Shown here in pieces: positions 1 through 8,225 of a DNA stretch of 11,827 nt. Origin of the DNA: an uncultured Lachnospiraceae bacterium (GTDB lineage Bacteria; Bacillota; Clostridia; Lachnospirales; Lachnospiraceae); the NCBI GenBank assembly GCA_947653315.1, contig CANTGP010000054.1, positions 1 to 11,827 on the forward strand, written 5' to 3'. Within the stretch, counting starts at the first letter, position 1; each line of letters begins with the position of its first letter. Below the pieces are notes generated by a model, which was not told the origin of the DNA, ran no database searches, and saw nothing but the letters and a program-made list of their open reading frames with translations. The position numbers and the translations under genes were made by a program.

Positions 1-97
1 GCTGTCTGATTCCCGGTTTCTTGATTCCCGGCTGCATGCTTCCCGCTTCCCGGCTGAAATTGTCTTTTTCTATAAAAAAATGGTTATTTGGATTCAA
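1..97 (-). CDS. 5' end of an unidentified divergent gene, cut by the window edge
   Basis: On the minus strand a TTG codon at 97-95 opens a frame that stays free of stops for 32 codons to the edge of the window. Just upstream is a strong Shine-Dalgarno match (AAAGGGGTG, with 7 bases between it and the TTG), which is the main reason to call it a gene. The visible peptide starts MNPNNHFFIEKDN and contains two PGI(K/R) units (PGIKK, PGIRQ). These produce the repeated ATTCCCGG pattern seen on the plus strand in bases 8-53. No domain can be recognised and no signal peptide is visible. It would be transcribed divergently from the GH25 gene. It could also be a chance open frame, since only 97 bases are seen. 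Confidence 0.45.
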   Translation of the reverse strand, partial: MNPNNHFFIEKDNFSREAGSMQPGIKKPGIRQ

Positions 98-148
98 TAA
101 AATACACCCCTTTCTATTTCATTATGATAATAACTTAAAAATAAACTC

Positions 149-177
149 TTTAAAACAGTCTATTAATAGCATGTAAA
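149..177 (-). promoter_or_regulatory. possible promoter for the divergent left-edge gene
   Basis: The minus strand shows TTTACA (177-172), a 17-base spacer and TTTAAA (154-149), each matching the sigma-A consensus at four of six positions. A perfect 10-bp palindrome, CTATTAATAG (160-169), lies in the spacer. The region is AT-rich, so chance matches are likely. Confidence 0.22.
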
Positions 178-241
178 GAAAAACAATTTATTTTATACTC
201 TGCCCAGATACCCATAAAAGTGTTAGAATAAAGATTAGTTC

Positions 242-270
242 TATACAAAAATCGAAAAGGGTTATATAAT
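242..270 (+). promoter_or_regulatory. sigma-A type promoter of the GH25 lysozyme gene
   Basis: TATACA at 242-247 (four of six -35 positions) is followed by a 17-base spacer and a perfect TATAAT at 265-270. Transcription would start near 277, giving a leader of about 55 bases before the ATG at 331. Confidence 0.5.
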
Positions 271-330
271 CTTACTCATGTAAGAATTAAAGGTAAAGGA
301 TGATACACCGGCAGGATATGGGAGGAGAAA

Positions 331-2184
331 ATGCAGAGAGACAATAAGAGCGGGAACGGAAGGATAAAAGCGGTTATAACGGCAGGAATAGCGTTGGCAG
401 GCATTGTGTTGGCGGTTTGCCTGCTGAAGTTGCTTGTGCCGGAAAAGGATGGGGATGCAGGGCAGGCGGATGCGCGGCAGGAAATCGTCGTTATGGAAAT
501 AGGGGAGGAAAACAAAGGGGAAGGACGGGAAGCCGAAGACGGGGAAATCGGCAGTGCAGGAACGGACGAAAAGGGGGAGGAAGGGGAAGGCGGAAACGGC
601 AAAGGAGACGGAACCGGGGAAAAAGCCGGGGATAAGCATACCGGAATGCCCATGGCAGTGGAAATAGCAGGAATGGACGATGCGGAAGACCCGCAGGAAG
701 CAGATGGTATGAACGGGGACCGTGCAGGGGCACAGGCGGATATTCAAGCCGTATTAAAAGGGGCTGACGAGACGGGGGAAGTTTCTTACGGGGTAGACGT
801 GGCGAAATGGCAGGGGACGGTAGACTGGCAGCAGGCAGCGGATGCCGGGGTGGAATTTGCCATTATCCGTATCGGATACCGGACGCAGAAAACCGGAATC
901 ATTATGGAAGACCCGCTGGCAAAATACAATATGCAGCAGGCGAAGGAAGCGGGTATCAAGCTGGGCGTGTATTTTTTCTCTACGGCGGTGACAGAGGAGG
1001 AAGCGCGGGAGGAAGCCGCGTGGGTCTGCGGTTTTATCGCACAGTATCCGATTACATACCCGGTGGCATATAACTGTGAAGGGTTCCAGTCCCCGGAAAG
1101 CAGGCAGTACGGAATGGGGCAGGAACTCCGTAGTGACTGTGCCGTTGCTTTTTTGGATTATGTACGGGAGATGGGGTACACACCCATGTTTTATGCATCA
1201 AAGAATGAAATGGAAGGAAACAGGCTGTGGGATACGGACCGGCTTACTGCAAAATATAAGATTTGGGTATCCCAATATCCGGATGTCCCTTATCCGCAGA
1301 CGGCAGCTTCCAGTTACACCGGAACCCACCAAATGTGGCAGTACACCAGTCAGGGAACCGTACCGGGTATCGGAAACGGCGTGGATATGAATGTGGCGTA
1401 TTTCAGTTACAGCCAAACGGCGGAAGCGGTGGATGATACGCCCTACGAAATGGTGGAAGCGGATCCGGAAGCCTTATTGAACATGACGGAAGTACAGGAA
1501 ACGGTTACGGCAAAGATAGAAACGAACCTGCGCAGCGTTCCGAGTACAGCGGATGTTTCCACGGTAGTGGGAAAGCTGCAGAACGGGGAAACGGCAGTGC
1601 GGACGGGAATATCCGCCAATGGCTGGTCGCGTTTGGAATACAATGGGCAGAAGGTGTATGCGGTCAGCAGTTACCTGACCACGGATTTGGATTACCATCC
1701 GCAGGAAACGGCAGCGGCGCCCGCTTCGGTTTATCAGCCTGTGAACGAAACGGTAACGGCAAAGAACGTGACGAATTTAAGGAGCGAGGCAAGTTCCGCC
1801 AAAGAGGATACCATTGTGGCGGTTCTGCATAACGGGGAGGCGGTAACGCGTACAGGCGTGGGAAACAACGGTTGGTCGCAGGTGGAATATAACGGACAGA
1901 CCTTGTATGCCATCAGCAGTTATCTGACCACGGACATGGATTACGTGCAGACGGCGCCGGATACTTCCGTCTACACGGAGGTAAACGAATCCGTGACGCC
2001 GAAAATCGAATGTAACCTCCGCAGCGAACCGGGCACGCAGAGTGACGACACGGTGGTCGCCACGATAAAGAACGGGGATGTGGTGACGAGGACGGGGGTG
2101 AATCCCAATACCGGTTGGTCAAGGCTGGAATACCAGGGGCAGGTGGTGTATGCGGTCAGCAGTTATCTGACGGTGGTAGAGTAG
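331..2184 (+). CDS. membrane-anchored GH25 family muramidase with three SH3-like repeats
   Basis: Predicted peptidoglycan N-acetylmuramidase of glycoside hydrolase family 25, 617 residues, held outside the cell membrane by one N-terminal helix (about residues 12-33). Residues 36-145 form a low-complexity linker rich in Gly, Glu, Asp and Lys. The GH25 barrel spans about 151-360: it opens with YGVDVAKWQG (D156 matches the conserved first Asp), has GVYFFS, and closes with MWQYTSQGTVPGIGNGVDMN. The usual D-x-E motif here reads YNCEGF, so N248 replaces the Asp while E250 is kept. Three SH3-like wall-binding repeats follow (about 388-455, 471-538, 551-617), each with NLRS...GW(S)...EY.GQ.(V/L)YA(V/I)SSYLT. 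The start is set by GGAGG at 321-325. It stands alone, divergent from the left-edge gene. The likely role is cell-wall remodelling or autolysis. The family call is firm; full catalytic activity is less sure because of N248. Confidence 0.9.
   Translation: MQRDNKSGNGRIKAVITAGIALAGIVLAVCLLKLLVPEKDGDAGQADARQEIVVMEIGEENKGEGREAEDGEIGSAGTDEKGEEGEGGNGKGDGTGEKAGDKHTGMPMAVEIAGMDDAEDPQEADGMNGDRAGAQADIQAVLKGADETGEVSYGVDVAKWQGTVDWQQAADAGVEFAIIRIGYRTQKTGIIMEDPLAKYNMQQAKEAGIKLGVYFFSTAVTEEEAREEAAWVCGFIAQYPITYPVAYNCEGFQSPESRQYGMGQELRSDCAVAFLDYVREMGYTPMFYASKNEMEGNRLWDTDRLTAKYKIWVSQYPDVPYPQTAASSYTGTHQMWQYTSQGTVPGIGNGVDMNVAYFSYSQTAEAVDDTPYEMVEADPEALLNMTEVQETVTAKIETNLRSVPSTADVSTVVGKLQNGETAVRTGISANGWSRLEYNGQKVYAVSSYLTTDLDYHPQETAAAPASVYQPVNETVTAKNVTNLRSEASSAKEDTIVAVLHNGEAVTRTGVGNNGWSQVEYNGQTLYAISSYLTTDMDYVQTAPDTSVYTEVNESVTPKIECNLRSEPGTQSDDTVVATIKNGDVVTRTGVNPNTGWSRLEYQGQVVYAVSSYLTVVE
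1492..2181 (+). repeat. three tandem SH3-like repeat units within the lysozyme gene
   Basis: Three coding units (about 1492-1695, 1741-1944 and 1981-2181) encode related repeats of about 67 residues, separated by short linkers rich in Thr, Ala, Pro and Tyr. The most conserved DNA is the end of each unit, encoding YA(V/I)SSYLT, for example near 1656, 1908 and 2149. The units are clearly diverged, so the duplication is old rather than recent. Confidence 0.85.
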
Positions 2185-2287
2185 CAGTTTTTTGCGCAGC
2201 GGAATGTACGGAACAAACCGGCAGGCGGAAACGGGGGATTGTTACATACATTTCACGCGGACGGTACGGCATTTAAAGATAAAAAGA

Positions 2288-2315
2288 TTGACTAATTTCC
2301 CTAAAATGATATAAT
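2288..2315 (+). promoter_or_regulatory. promoter of the ArsR-type regulator gene
   Basis: TTGACT (2288-2293, five of six) lies 16 bases before a perfect TATAAT (2310-2315). The -10 box sits inside an imperfect inverted repeat with arms ATGAT/ATCAT (about 2306-2322), which could be an operator for autoregulation, though the region is very AT-rich. No convincing terminator for the upstream lysozyme gene is seen between 2185 and 2287. Confidence 0.65.
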
Positions 2316-2368
2316 TAATCATAGAATATTTTAATAATATCTAAAATATATACATTAGGGAGAACGGT

Positions 2369-3304
2369 ATGCTACATATTAAGTCACTGGACGAAGGGCT
2401 GGATATTTTTAAGGCATTGGGCTCTGAAGTCCGGATCGAAATTATTAAGCTCCTTTTGGAAAACAACGGAATGAACATGAACGAGCTTGCCGGTAAACTC
2501 AATATTACCAATGGCGCTCTGACTAGCCATATTAAGAAGTTGGAGGACTGCGGGCTGATTATTGTGACCAACGAGTCCGCAGGACACGGCAACCAAAAAA
2601 AATGTTCGGTTCGGCTGGATAAAATACTGATAGAGCTGGATGCGCAGGAAGACTTTAAGAATGTGTACCAGACGGATTTAAAGGTAGGGCATTTTTCGGA
2701 TTATGAAGTGCTTCCGACCTGTGGTCTGGCATCTAACACGGCGATTATCGGCGAAGTGGACGATACCCGTTATTTTGCCCATCCGGATAGGTATAATGCG
2801 GATATTCTTTGGTTTACGAGGGGATATGTGGAATATGTCATTCCGAACTTCATTCCTTTCGGACAGAAAATAGACCAGATTACGATTTCTTTGGAAATCG
2901 GTTCGGAAGCGCCGGGTGTCAATGATGTGTGGCCTTCGGATATTTCGTTCCGGATTAATGATAAAAAAGTGGCGGTATGGACCAGCCCCGGCGATTTTGG
3001 GAATATAAAGGGTATTTTTACGCCGGACTGGTGGTATCCGAACTGGAACCAATACGGTCTGCTTAAAATATTGGTGATTAACCGGAAAGGGACTTTTATT
3101 GACGGCTTAAAGGTTTCTGAGGTAAGTATCGGGGATTTCGATTTTGACTTCCGGAGTACGATTAAGTTTAAGCTGGAAGTGGAGGAAGACGCGGAGCATG
3201 TGGGCGGCCTGACGGTTTTCGGTAAGACGTTTGGGAATTATAATCAGGATATTGCGGTGAGGATTAATTATAGCCCGATTGCGGAGATGCCTAAGAACGG
3301 ATGA
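2369..3304 (+). CDS. ArsR-type winged-helix regulator with a large C-terminal putative sensor domain
   Basis: Predicted DNA-binding transcriptional regulator of 311 residues, about three times the length of a classical ArsR/SmtB repressor. Residues 12-85 form a winged helix-turn-helix: FKALGSEVRIEIIKLL is the typical ArsR opening helix and LNITNGALTSHIKKLEDCGLI contains the recognition helix. The metal-binding CxC motif of ArsR metal sensors is absent (cysteines only at 61, 80 and 118). Residues 95-305 form a second domain with alternating strand-like segments and many aromatics (DILWFTRGY, TPDWWYPNWNQYG), suggesting a beta-sandwich that might bind a carbohydrate. No signal peptide or membrane helix is seen. 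The start is supported by AGGGAG at 2357-2362, six bases before the ATG. It converges on the GH51 gene, and similar long ArsR-type regulators are known near arabinofuranosidase genes in Firmicutes. Control of the arabinoside genes is therefore likely but inferred. Confidence 0.8.
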   Translation: MLHIKSLDEGLDIFKALGSEVRIEIIKLLLENNGMNMNELAGKLNITNGALTSHIKKLEDCGLIIVTNESAGHGNQKKCSVRLDKILIELDAQEDFKNVYQTDLKVGHFSDYEVLPTCGLASNTAIIGEVDDTRYFAHPDRYNADILWFTRGYVEYVIPNFIPFGQKIDQITISLEIGSEAPGVNDVWPSDISFRINDKKVAVWTSPGDFGNIKGIFTPDWWYPNWNQYGLLKILVINRKGTFIDGLKVSEVSIGDFDFDFRSTIKFKLEVEEDAEHVGGLTVFGKTFGNYNQDIAVRINYSPIAEMPKNG

Positions 3305-3335
3305 GGTTGCGGTTGTATATGATTTGTGTGCATAA

Positions 3336-3370
3336 AAAAAGCAAAAGGTTGTTTTTACCTTTTGCTTTTT
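3336..3370. terminator. bidirectional intrinsic terminator between the convergent regulator and GH51 genes
   Basis: A perfect 14-bp stem (left arm 3336-3349 AAAAAGCAAAAGGT, right arm 3357-3370) with a 7-base T-rich loop. The A-rich left and T-rich right ends give U tracts on both strands. It lies 32 bases after the regulator stop and 6 bases after the GH51 stop, so it can serve both transcripts. Confidence 0.9.
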
Positions 3371-3376
3371 GGGTTT

Positions 3377-4933
<1,557 letters not shown>

Positions 4934-4962
4934 TTATAAAATATTTTATAATAATCCAACGG

Positions 4963-6900
4963 TCAGGTCAGGTATTTGACCCATACGGACATTTCGCCGC
5001 CGCCCCGGTTGTCCCAATAGCAGTAGGGAATGAATGTTAAATCCGTATCTTCCAGTACGGGGGGCTTTGCCGCATAGAGCGTATGTCCGTCCCAGCCTTT
5101 TTCCGATAGTTTCTTTCCTTTTGCCTTTATGATGCAGGTTCCGCCAAGAAGGGAATCCGTGTAGGCTTCTTCCAAGGGCCGTGCGGTATCAAGGTAAATG
5201 CCTGCCAGCCGGTTTCCGTTGTCTGCTTCCTCCAGACAGTAAACCAAAGGCCCTTTTACGATAGCCGCTTTTCCCGCGTCCGCACGGACGTTGGGATTGG
5301 CGTAAACGATACGGGCCGGCATGGCAAACGTAACGGTAAGGGTCGTATCGGTAAAAGTACCGGTCAGGTAAGCATAGCCGTCCCGGATATTCACCGGTAT
5401 TTCCGCTCCCCCTTCCGTAACGGTAAAGCCTTCCGCGTAAGCAGGAACACGAAGCGCCAACCGGACGGGATGTCCGGTGCCGGAGGAAATATGAAGCTCT
5501 GTCTTTCCTTCAAAGGGAAACCGTGTTTTTTGCGTAACGGTGGCGCTGCCGTCTTCCGTTTGCAGTACCGTTTCCCCGGAAAGGTACAGATTGACCCAAA
5601 GACAGTCGTCTTTCCGGAAATAAACATATTCCCCAAGGCTGGCAAGGGTTCTTGCGATGTTGGGCGGGCAGCAGGCAACGCCGAACCATTTTTGGCGTAC
5701 CGGTTTCACATGCTCCATGGAGGTGTGTTCCAAACAGTTGTCGGGCCATACTTCCAGTGGATTGACATAGAAGAAACTTTTTCCGTCCATGGCAATGCCT
5801 GCCAGTACGGTATTGTACAGCGCACGTTCCATGGTGTCGATGTATTTGCCGTCCCTGGTAATCTGTGCCATGCGGCGGCTGAACAGTGCCAAGCCGATGG
5901 AAGCGCAACTTTCGGAATAGTTGCAGTCGTTGGGCAGGTCGTAGTCCGTGGTAAAACGCTCATAAGCCCCGGAACTGCCGATGCCGCCGGTGATATACAT
6001 GCGCTTTTCCACAATGTTGTCCCAAAGGCGTTTGCAGGCATCCAAAAGTTCCCTGTCGTCGTATGCCGCTGCCAAGTCCGCCATGGCGCAGTACATGTAG
6101 GTCGCGCGGACGGAATGCCCTTCGGCGGTGTCCTGTTCCCGTACCGGTTTATGGCATTGGGAATAGGCGGGGAGGAAAGGTTTTACATCTTTGAAAATGT
6201 TTATCCAAAGCGGGTTTTCATGTTCGGTGACGAGATAATTGGGTTCGCATCCCCGCCGGTCGATGAAATCCTTCGCCATGTCCATGTATTTCCGGTCGCC
6301 CGTCACTTCTGCCAGTTTAATCAGTCCGATTTCCACTTCCTGGTGTCCGGGTACGGCGCGGCTGTATTTTTCCTGGTGAAAGACGTCGCAGATTAAATCC
6401 GCAAAACGGCGCATAATGTTCAGGAACCGGTCTTTGCCCGTTACTTTGTAATAAGCTACCGCCGCTTCCAACAGGTGTCCGGCGGTATACAGCTCATGTC
6501 CTTCCCGCAGGTTTGCCCAGCGGTGTTCCGGTGCAAGGATGGTGAAATGGGTATTGATATATCCGTCGGGCTGCTGGGCTTTGCCGATGAGTTCAATGAC
6601 TTCGTCCGCAGTCTGTTCCAGGGCGGCATCCGGTTCGTAGGAAAGGGAGTAAGCCACGGCTTCCAGCCATTTTGCCACATCGGTATCCTGGAATACCGCA
6701 CCCTCAAAGGTACCTTCTTTTAATCCGGCAGCCACTTGGAAATTGGAGATGCAGTGGCTCGGTTCCGCGTCCGGCACCCTGTCGTTTAATGTTTCCCATT
6801 GGTAGGGGATAATCTCTTTTGTGACCAGACGGGTATATTTATTCCAAAAGGGATCGTCCAGCCTGATGTCTTTCAGTGGAAGGAGTTCCAGTTTTTCCAT
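4963..6900 (-). CDS. GH127 beta-L-arabinofuranosidase, HypBA1-like (intracellular)
   Basis: Predicted exo-enzyme removing beta-linked L-arabinofuranose, as in Araf-beta-1,2-Araf, 645 residues. Its catalytic set matches the zinc-cysteine site known from Bifidobacterium longum HypBA1: E314 in GAYERF (known E322), E330 and C332 in YSESCAS (known E338, C340), and C410/C411 in GVACCPPN (known C417/C418, where the first Cys is the nucleophile). An (alpha/alpha)6 barrel occupies roughly residues 15-430, with beta-sandwich domains after it. No signal peptide is seen. The start at 6900 is chosen because MEKLELLPLKDIRLDDPFW matches the family start and GGAG lies at 6909-6906. The frame stays open upstream to 7053, but that part overlaps the LacI gene and looks non-coding. 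It sits between the LacI and GH51 genes on one apparent transcript. The 133-base gap to LacI holds no terminator and no clear promoter. Confidence 0.93.
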   Translation of the reverse strand: MEKLELLPLKDIRLDDPFWNKYTRLVTKEIIPYQWETLNDRVPDAEPSHCISNFQVAAGLKEGTFEGAVFQDTDVAKWLEAVAYSLSYEPDAALEQTADEVIELIGKAQQPDGYINTHFTILAPEHRWANLREGHELYTAGHLLEAAVAYYKVTGKDRFLNIMRRFADLICDVFHQEKYSRAVPGHQEVEIGLIKLAEVTGDRKYMDMAKDFIDRRGCEPNYLVTEHENPLWINIFKDVKPFLPAYSQCHKPVREQDTAEGHSVRATYMYCAMADLAAAYDDRELLDACKRLWDNIVEKRMYITGGIGSSGAYERFTTDYDLPNDCNYSESCASIGLALFSRRMAQITRDGKYIDTMERALYNTVLAGIAMDGKSFFYVNPLEVWPDNCLEHTSMEHVKPVRQKWFGVACCPPNIARTLASLGEYVYFRKDDCLWVNLYLSGETVLQTEDGSATVTQKTRFPFEGKTELHISSGTGHPVRLALRVPAYAEGFTVTEGGAEIPVNIRDGYAYLTGTFTDTTLTVTFAMPARIVYANPNVRADAGKAAIVKGPLVYCLEEADNGNRLAGIYLDTARPLEEAYTDSLLGGTCIIKAKGKKLSEKGWDGHTLYAAKPPVLEDTDLTFIPYCYWDNRGGGEMSVWVKYLT

Positions 6901-7033
6901 ATTTTCTCCGTTTCTGCGCTGTCTTTTCGTTTTCCACGGGGATGCGGACGCAGCGCTGACGCAGTTCCGGCGACAGACTTTGGTTTGGAGACAAAACGGT
7001 AAGCGCCGGAGGAATCCCCGCAGGGTATTTGGG

Positions 7034-8065
7034 TTATTTCCGCAAACTGTCACGGATGATTAATTCGCAGTTGATTTTATACAGGTCTTTCTGTATGCTT
7101 TCCTTTCCGTTTTCCAAAATGTTTATCATGATTTCCGCCGCTTTGCGTCCGATACGGTTTAGGGGGAGTTTCATGGTGGTAAGGGTAGGATTATATGCCT
7201 GTGCCACTTCCCGGTTGTCGAAGCCGATCAGGTCCAAATCCGTGCCGACTTTTAATTCTTCCCTTGCCGTAAACTCGTAAACTCCGCCTGCCATAATATC
7301 ATTCATGGCAAAAATGGCGGTGACCGCTTCGTCCATCAGCGTTTTGCAGGCGCATATGCTTTGCGCTTTGTTCCAATTGCCTTCCTGTATGAGATTGCGG
7401 CGGAAGGGAATACCGGCATCCCCCAGGGCGCGTTTATAGCCGTTGATGCGCTCTTTTGTGTGGAGGCTGGACAGTTCCCCGGCAATTACCCCGATTTTCC
7501 GGTTCCCGTTTTTAATGAGGGCGGAAGTTGCCTGGTATGCGGCTTCTTCATCGTCGAAAATGACCGAAGGAATATCCGGGTTGGAACAGAAGCTGTATGC
7601 CAATACCAAGGGAATCGGGAATCCCTGGGGAATGTAGTTAATCTTCCGGCAGTGGGCGCCAATGTAAATGATACCGTCCACCTGCTTTGCCTTCATCTTG
7701 TTCAGCTCCGTATCCACTTGTTTTTTGTAAACGTCCTTGTGGTAAAATTCATTGTCATATTTTTTGTAAAGCCGTAAGTTTCCAAGCAGGAAAGTATATC
7801 CATGTTCGTCAAAAAACTCATGGATGCCGTCAACGATTTCGGCACAGTTGAATACCGTCAGGTCTTCCGTAATGATGCCGATGGTTTTGGTTGTCTTCAG
7901 TTTCAGGTTTTTTGCCATGTAGTTTGGAATGTAGGACATTTCCTTCGCCGTATCCAGTATTTTTTTCCTGGTGTCTTCCCCTACGTTGGACTTGTTGTTT
8001 AATACATTGGATACCGTGGAAATGGAAACGCCGCATGCTTTCGCAATTTCCTTTATGGTTGCCAT
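7034..8065 (-). CDS. LacI-family transcriptional regulator of the arabinoside operon
   Basis: Ligand-responsive DNA-binding protein, 343 residues, the normal LacI/GalR length. Residues 3-23 (TIKEIAKACGVSISTVSNVLN) are the helix-turn-helix. The hinge helix follows at about 46-58 (IPNYMAKNLKLKT). A periplasmic-binding-protein-like effector domain fills 61-340, with the characteristic AIFAMNDIMAGGVYEF and DLIGFDNREVAQAYNPTLTTMKLP segments. The ligand is unknown; arabinose or an arabinoside is inferred from the neighbours. ATG at 8065 gives the canonical MATIKEIA start and has AAAGGCG eight bases upstream, which is weaker than the sites of its neighbours. Another ATG at 8070 is out of frame. It is first gene of the operon with GH127 and GH51, and a LacI-type palindrome overlaps its own promoter, so autoregulation is likely. 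Confidence 0.93.
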   Translation of the reverse strand: MATIKEIAKACGVSISTVSNVLNNKSNVGEDTRKKILDTAKEMSYIPNYMAKNLKLKTTKTIGIITEDLTVFNCAEIVDGIHEFFDEHGYTFLLGNLRLYKKYDNEFYHKDVYKKQVDTELNKMKAKQVDGIIYIGAHCRKINYIPQGFPIPLVLAYSFCSNPDIPSVIFDDEEAAYQATSALIKNGNRKIGVIAGELSSLHTKERINGYKRALGDAGIPFRRNLIQEGNWNKAQSICACKTLMDEAVTAIFAMNDIMAGGVYEFTAREELKVGTDLDLIGFDNREVAQAYNPTLTTMKLPLNRIGRKAAEIMINILENGKESIQKDLYKINCELIIRDSLRK

Positions 8066-8118
8066 GCCATGCCCGCCTTTCCGGTTCCGTCAAAATGACC
8101 GGTGGAACCTTACCGGAT

Positions 8119-8147
8119 ATTATAGCACAATAAGTCTGTATAGTAAA
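8119..8147 (-). promoter_or_regulatory. extended -10 promoter of the LacI-GH127-GH51 operon
   Basis: On the minus strand TTTACT (8147-8142) is followed by exactly 17 bases and a perfect TATAAT (8124-8119), preceded by TGC as in an extended -10 element. Transcription would start near 8112, about 47 bases before the LacI start codon. Confidence 0.75.
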
Positions 8148-8156
8148 CCGTTTTAC
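8143..8156. promoter_or_regulatory. LacI-type operator overlapping the -35 box
   Basis: GTAAACCGTTTTAC is a 14-bp palindrome with a central CG and one mismatched pair, the layout typical of LacI/GalR-family operators. It covers five of the six -35 bases of the LacI operon promoter, so a bound repressor would block RNA polymerase. The LacI-family protein encoded immediately downstream is the obvious candidate to bind it. No second full copy was found in the window. Confidence 0.65.
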
Positions 8157-8165
8157 CTTTTTTAG

Positions 8166-8196
8166 AAAAAAGAATGGAAAAACTCCATTCTTTTTT
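8166..8196. terminator. intrinsic terminator ending the ABC transporter operon
   Basis: A perfect 13-bp stem (left arm 8166-8178, right arm 8184-8196) with loop AAAAC. The stem is A-rich on one side and T-rich on the other, giving a U tract on the minus-strand transcript. It lies 30 bases after the stop of the second permease and upstream of the LacI operon promoter, so it separates the two minus-strand transcription units. Confidence 0.88.
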
Positions 8197-8225
8197 CCGC
8201 ACCCGTTTTTGACGGTACGTATTGC

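Noticed and set aside
262..747. A 161-codon minus-strand frame opposite the start of the lysozyme gene
   Set aside because: It mirrors the purine-rich linker, giving Phe/Pro/Ser-rich low-complexity translation, and overlaps a well-supported gene, its promoter and its ribosome binding site.
2185..2287. Terminator after the lysozyme gene
   Set aside because: A T run follows the stop codon, but no stable stem precedes it and no other hairpin with a U tract was found.
5470..6396. A 308-codon plus-strand open frame opposite the GH127 gene
   Set aside because: It lies wholly antisense to a gene whose catalytic residues are all recognisable, has no good ribosome binding site, and its translation looks like no protein family. 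It is a by-product of the codon use of the real gene.
6980..7010. AAAACGGT near 6994 as a second LacI operator before the GH127 gene
   Set aside because: Only eight bases match one side of the operator and the palindrome is not kept, so it is indistinguishable from chance.
6901..7053. N-terminal extension of the GH127 protein by 51 residues
   Set aside because: The extension overlaps the LacI gene, reads as Arg/Cys-rich non-family sequence, and a ribosome binding site and family-like N-terminus support the start at 6900.
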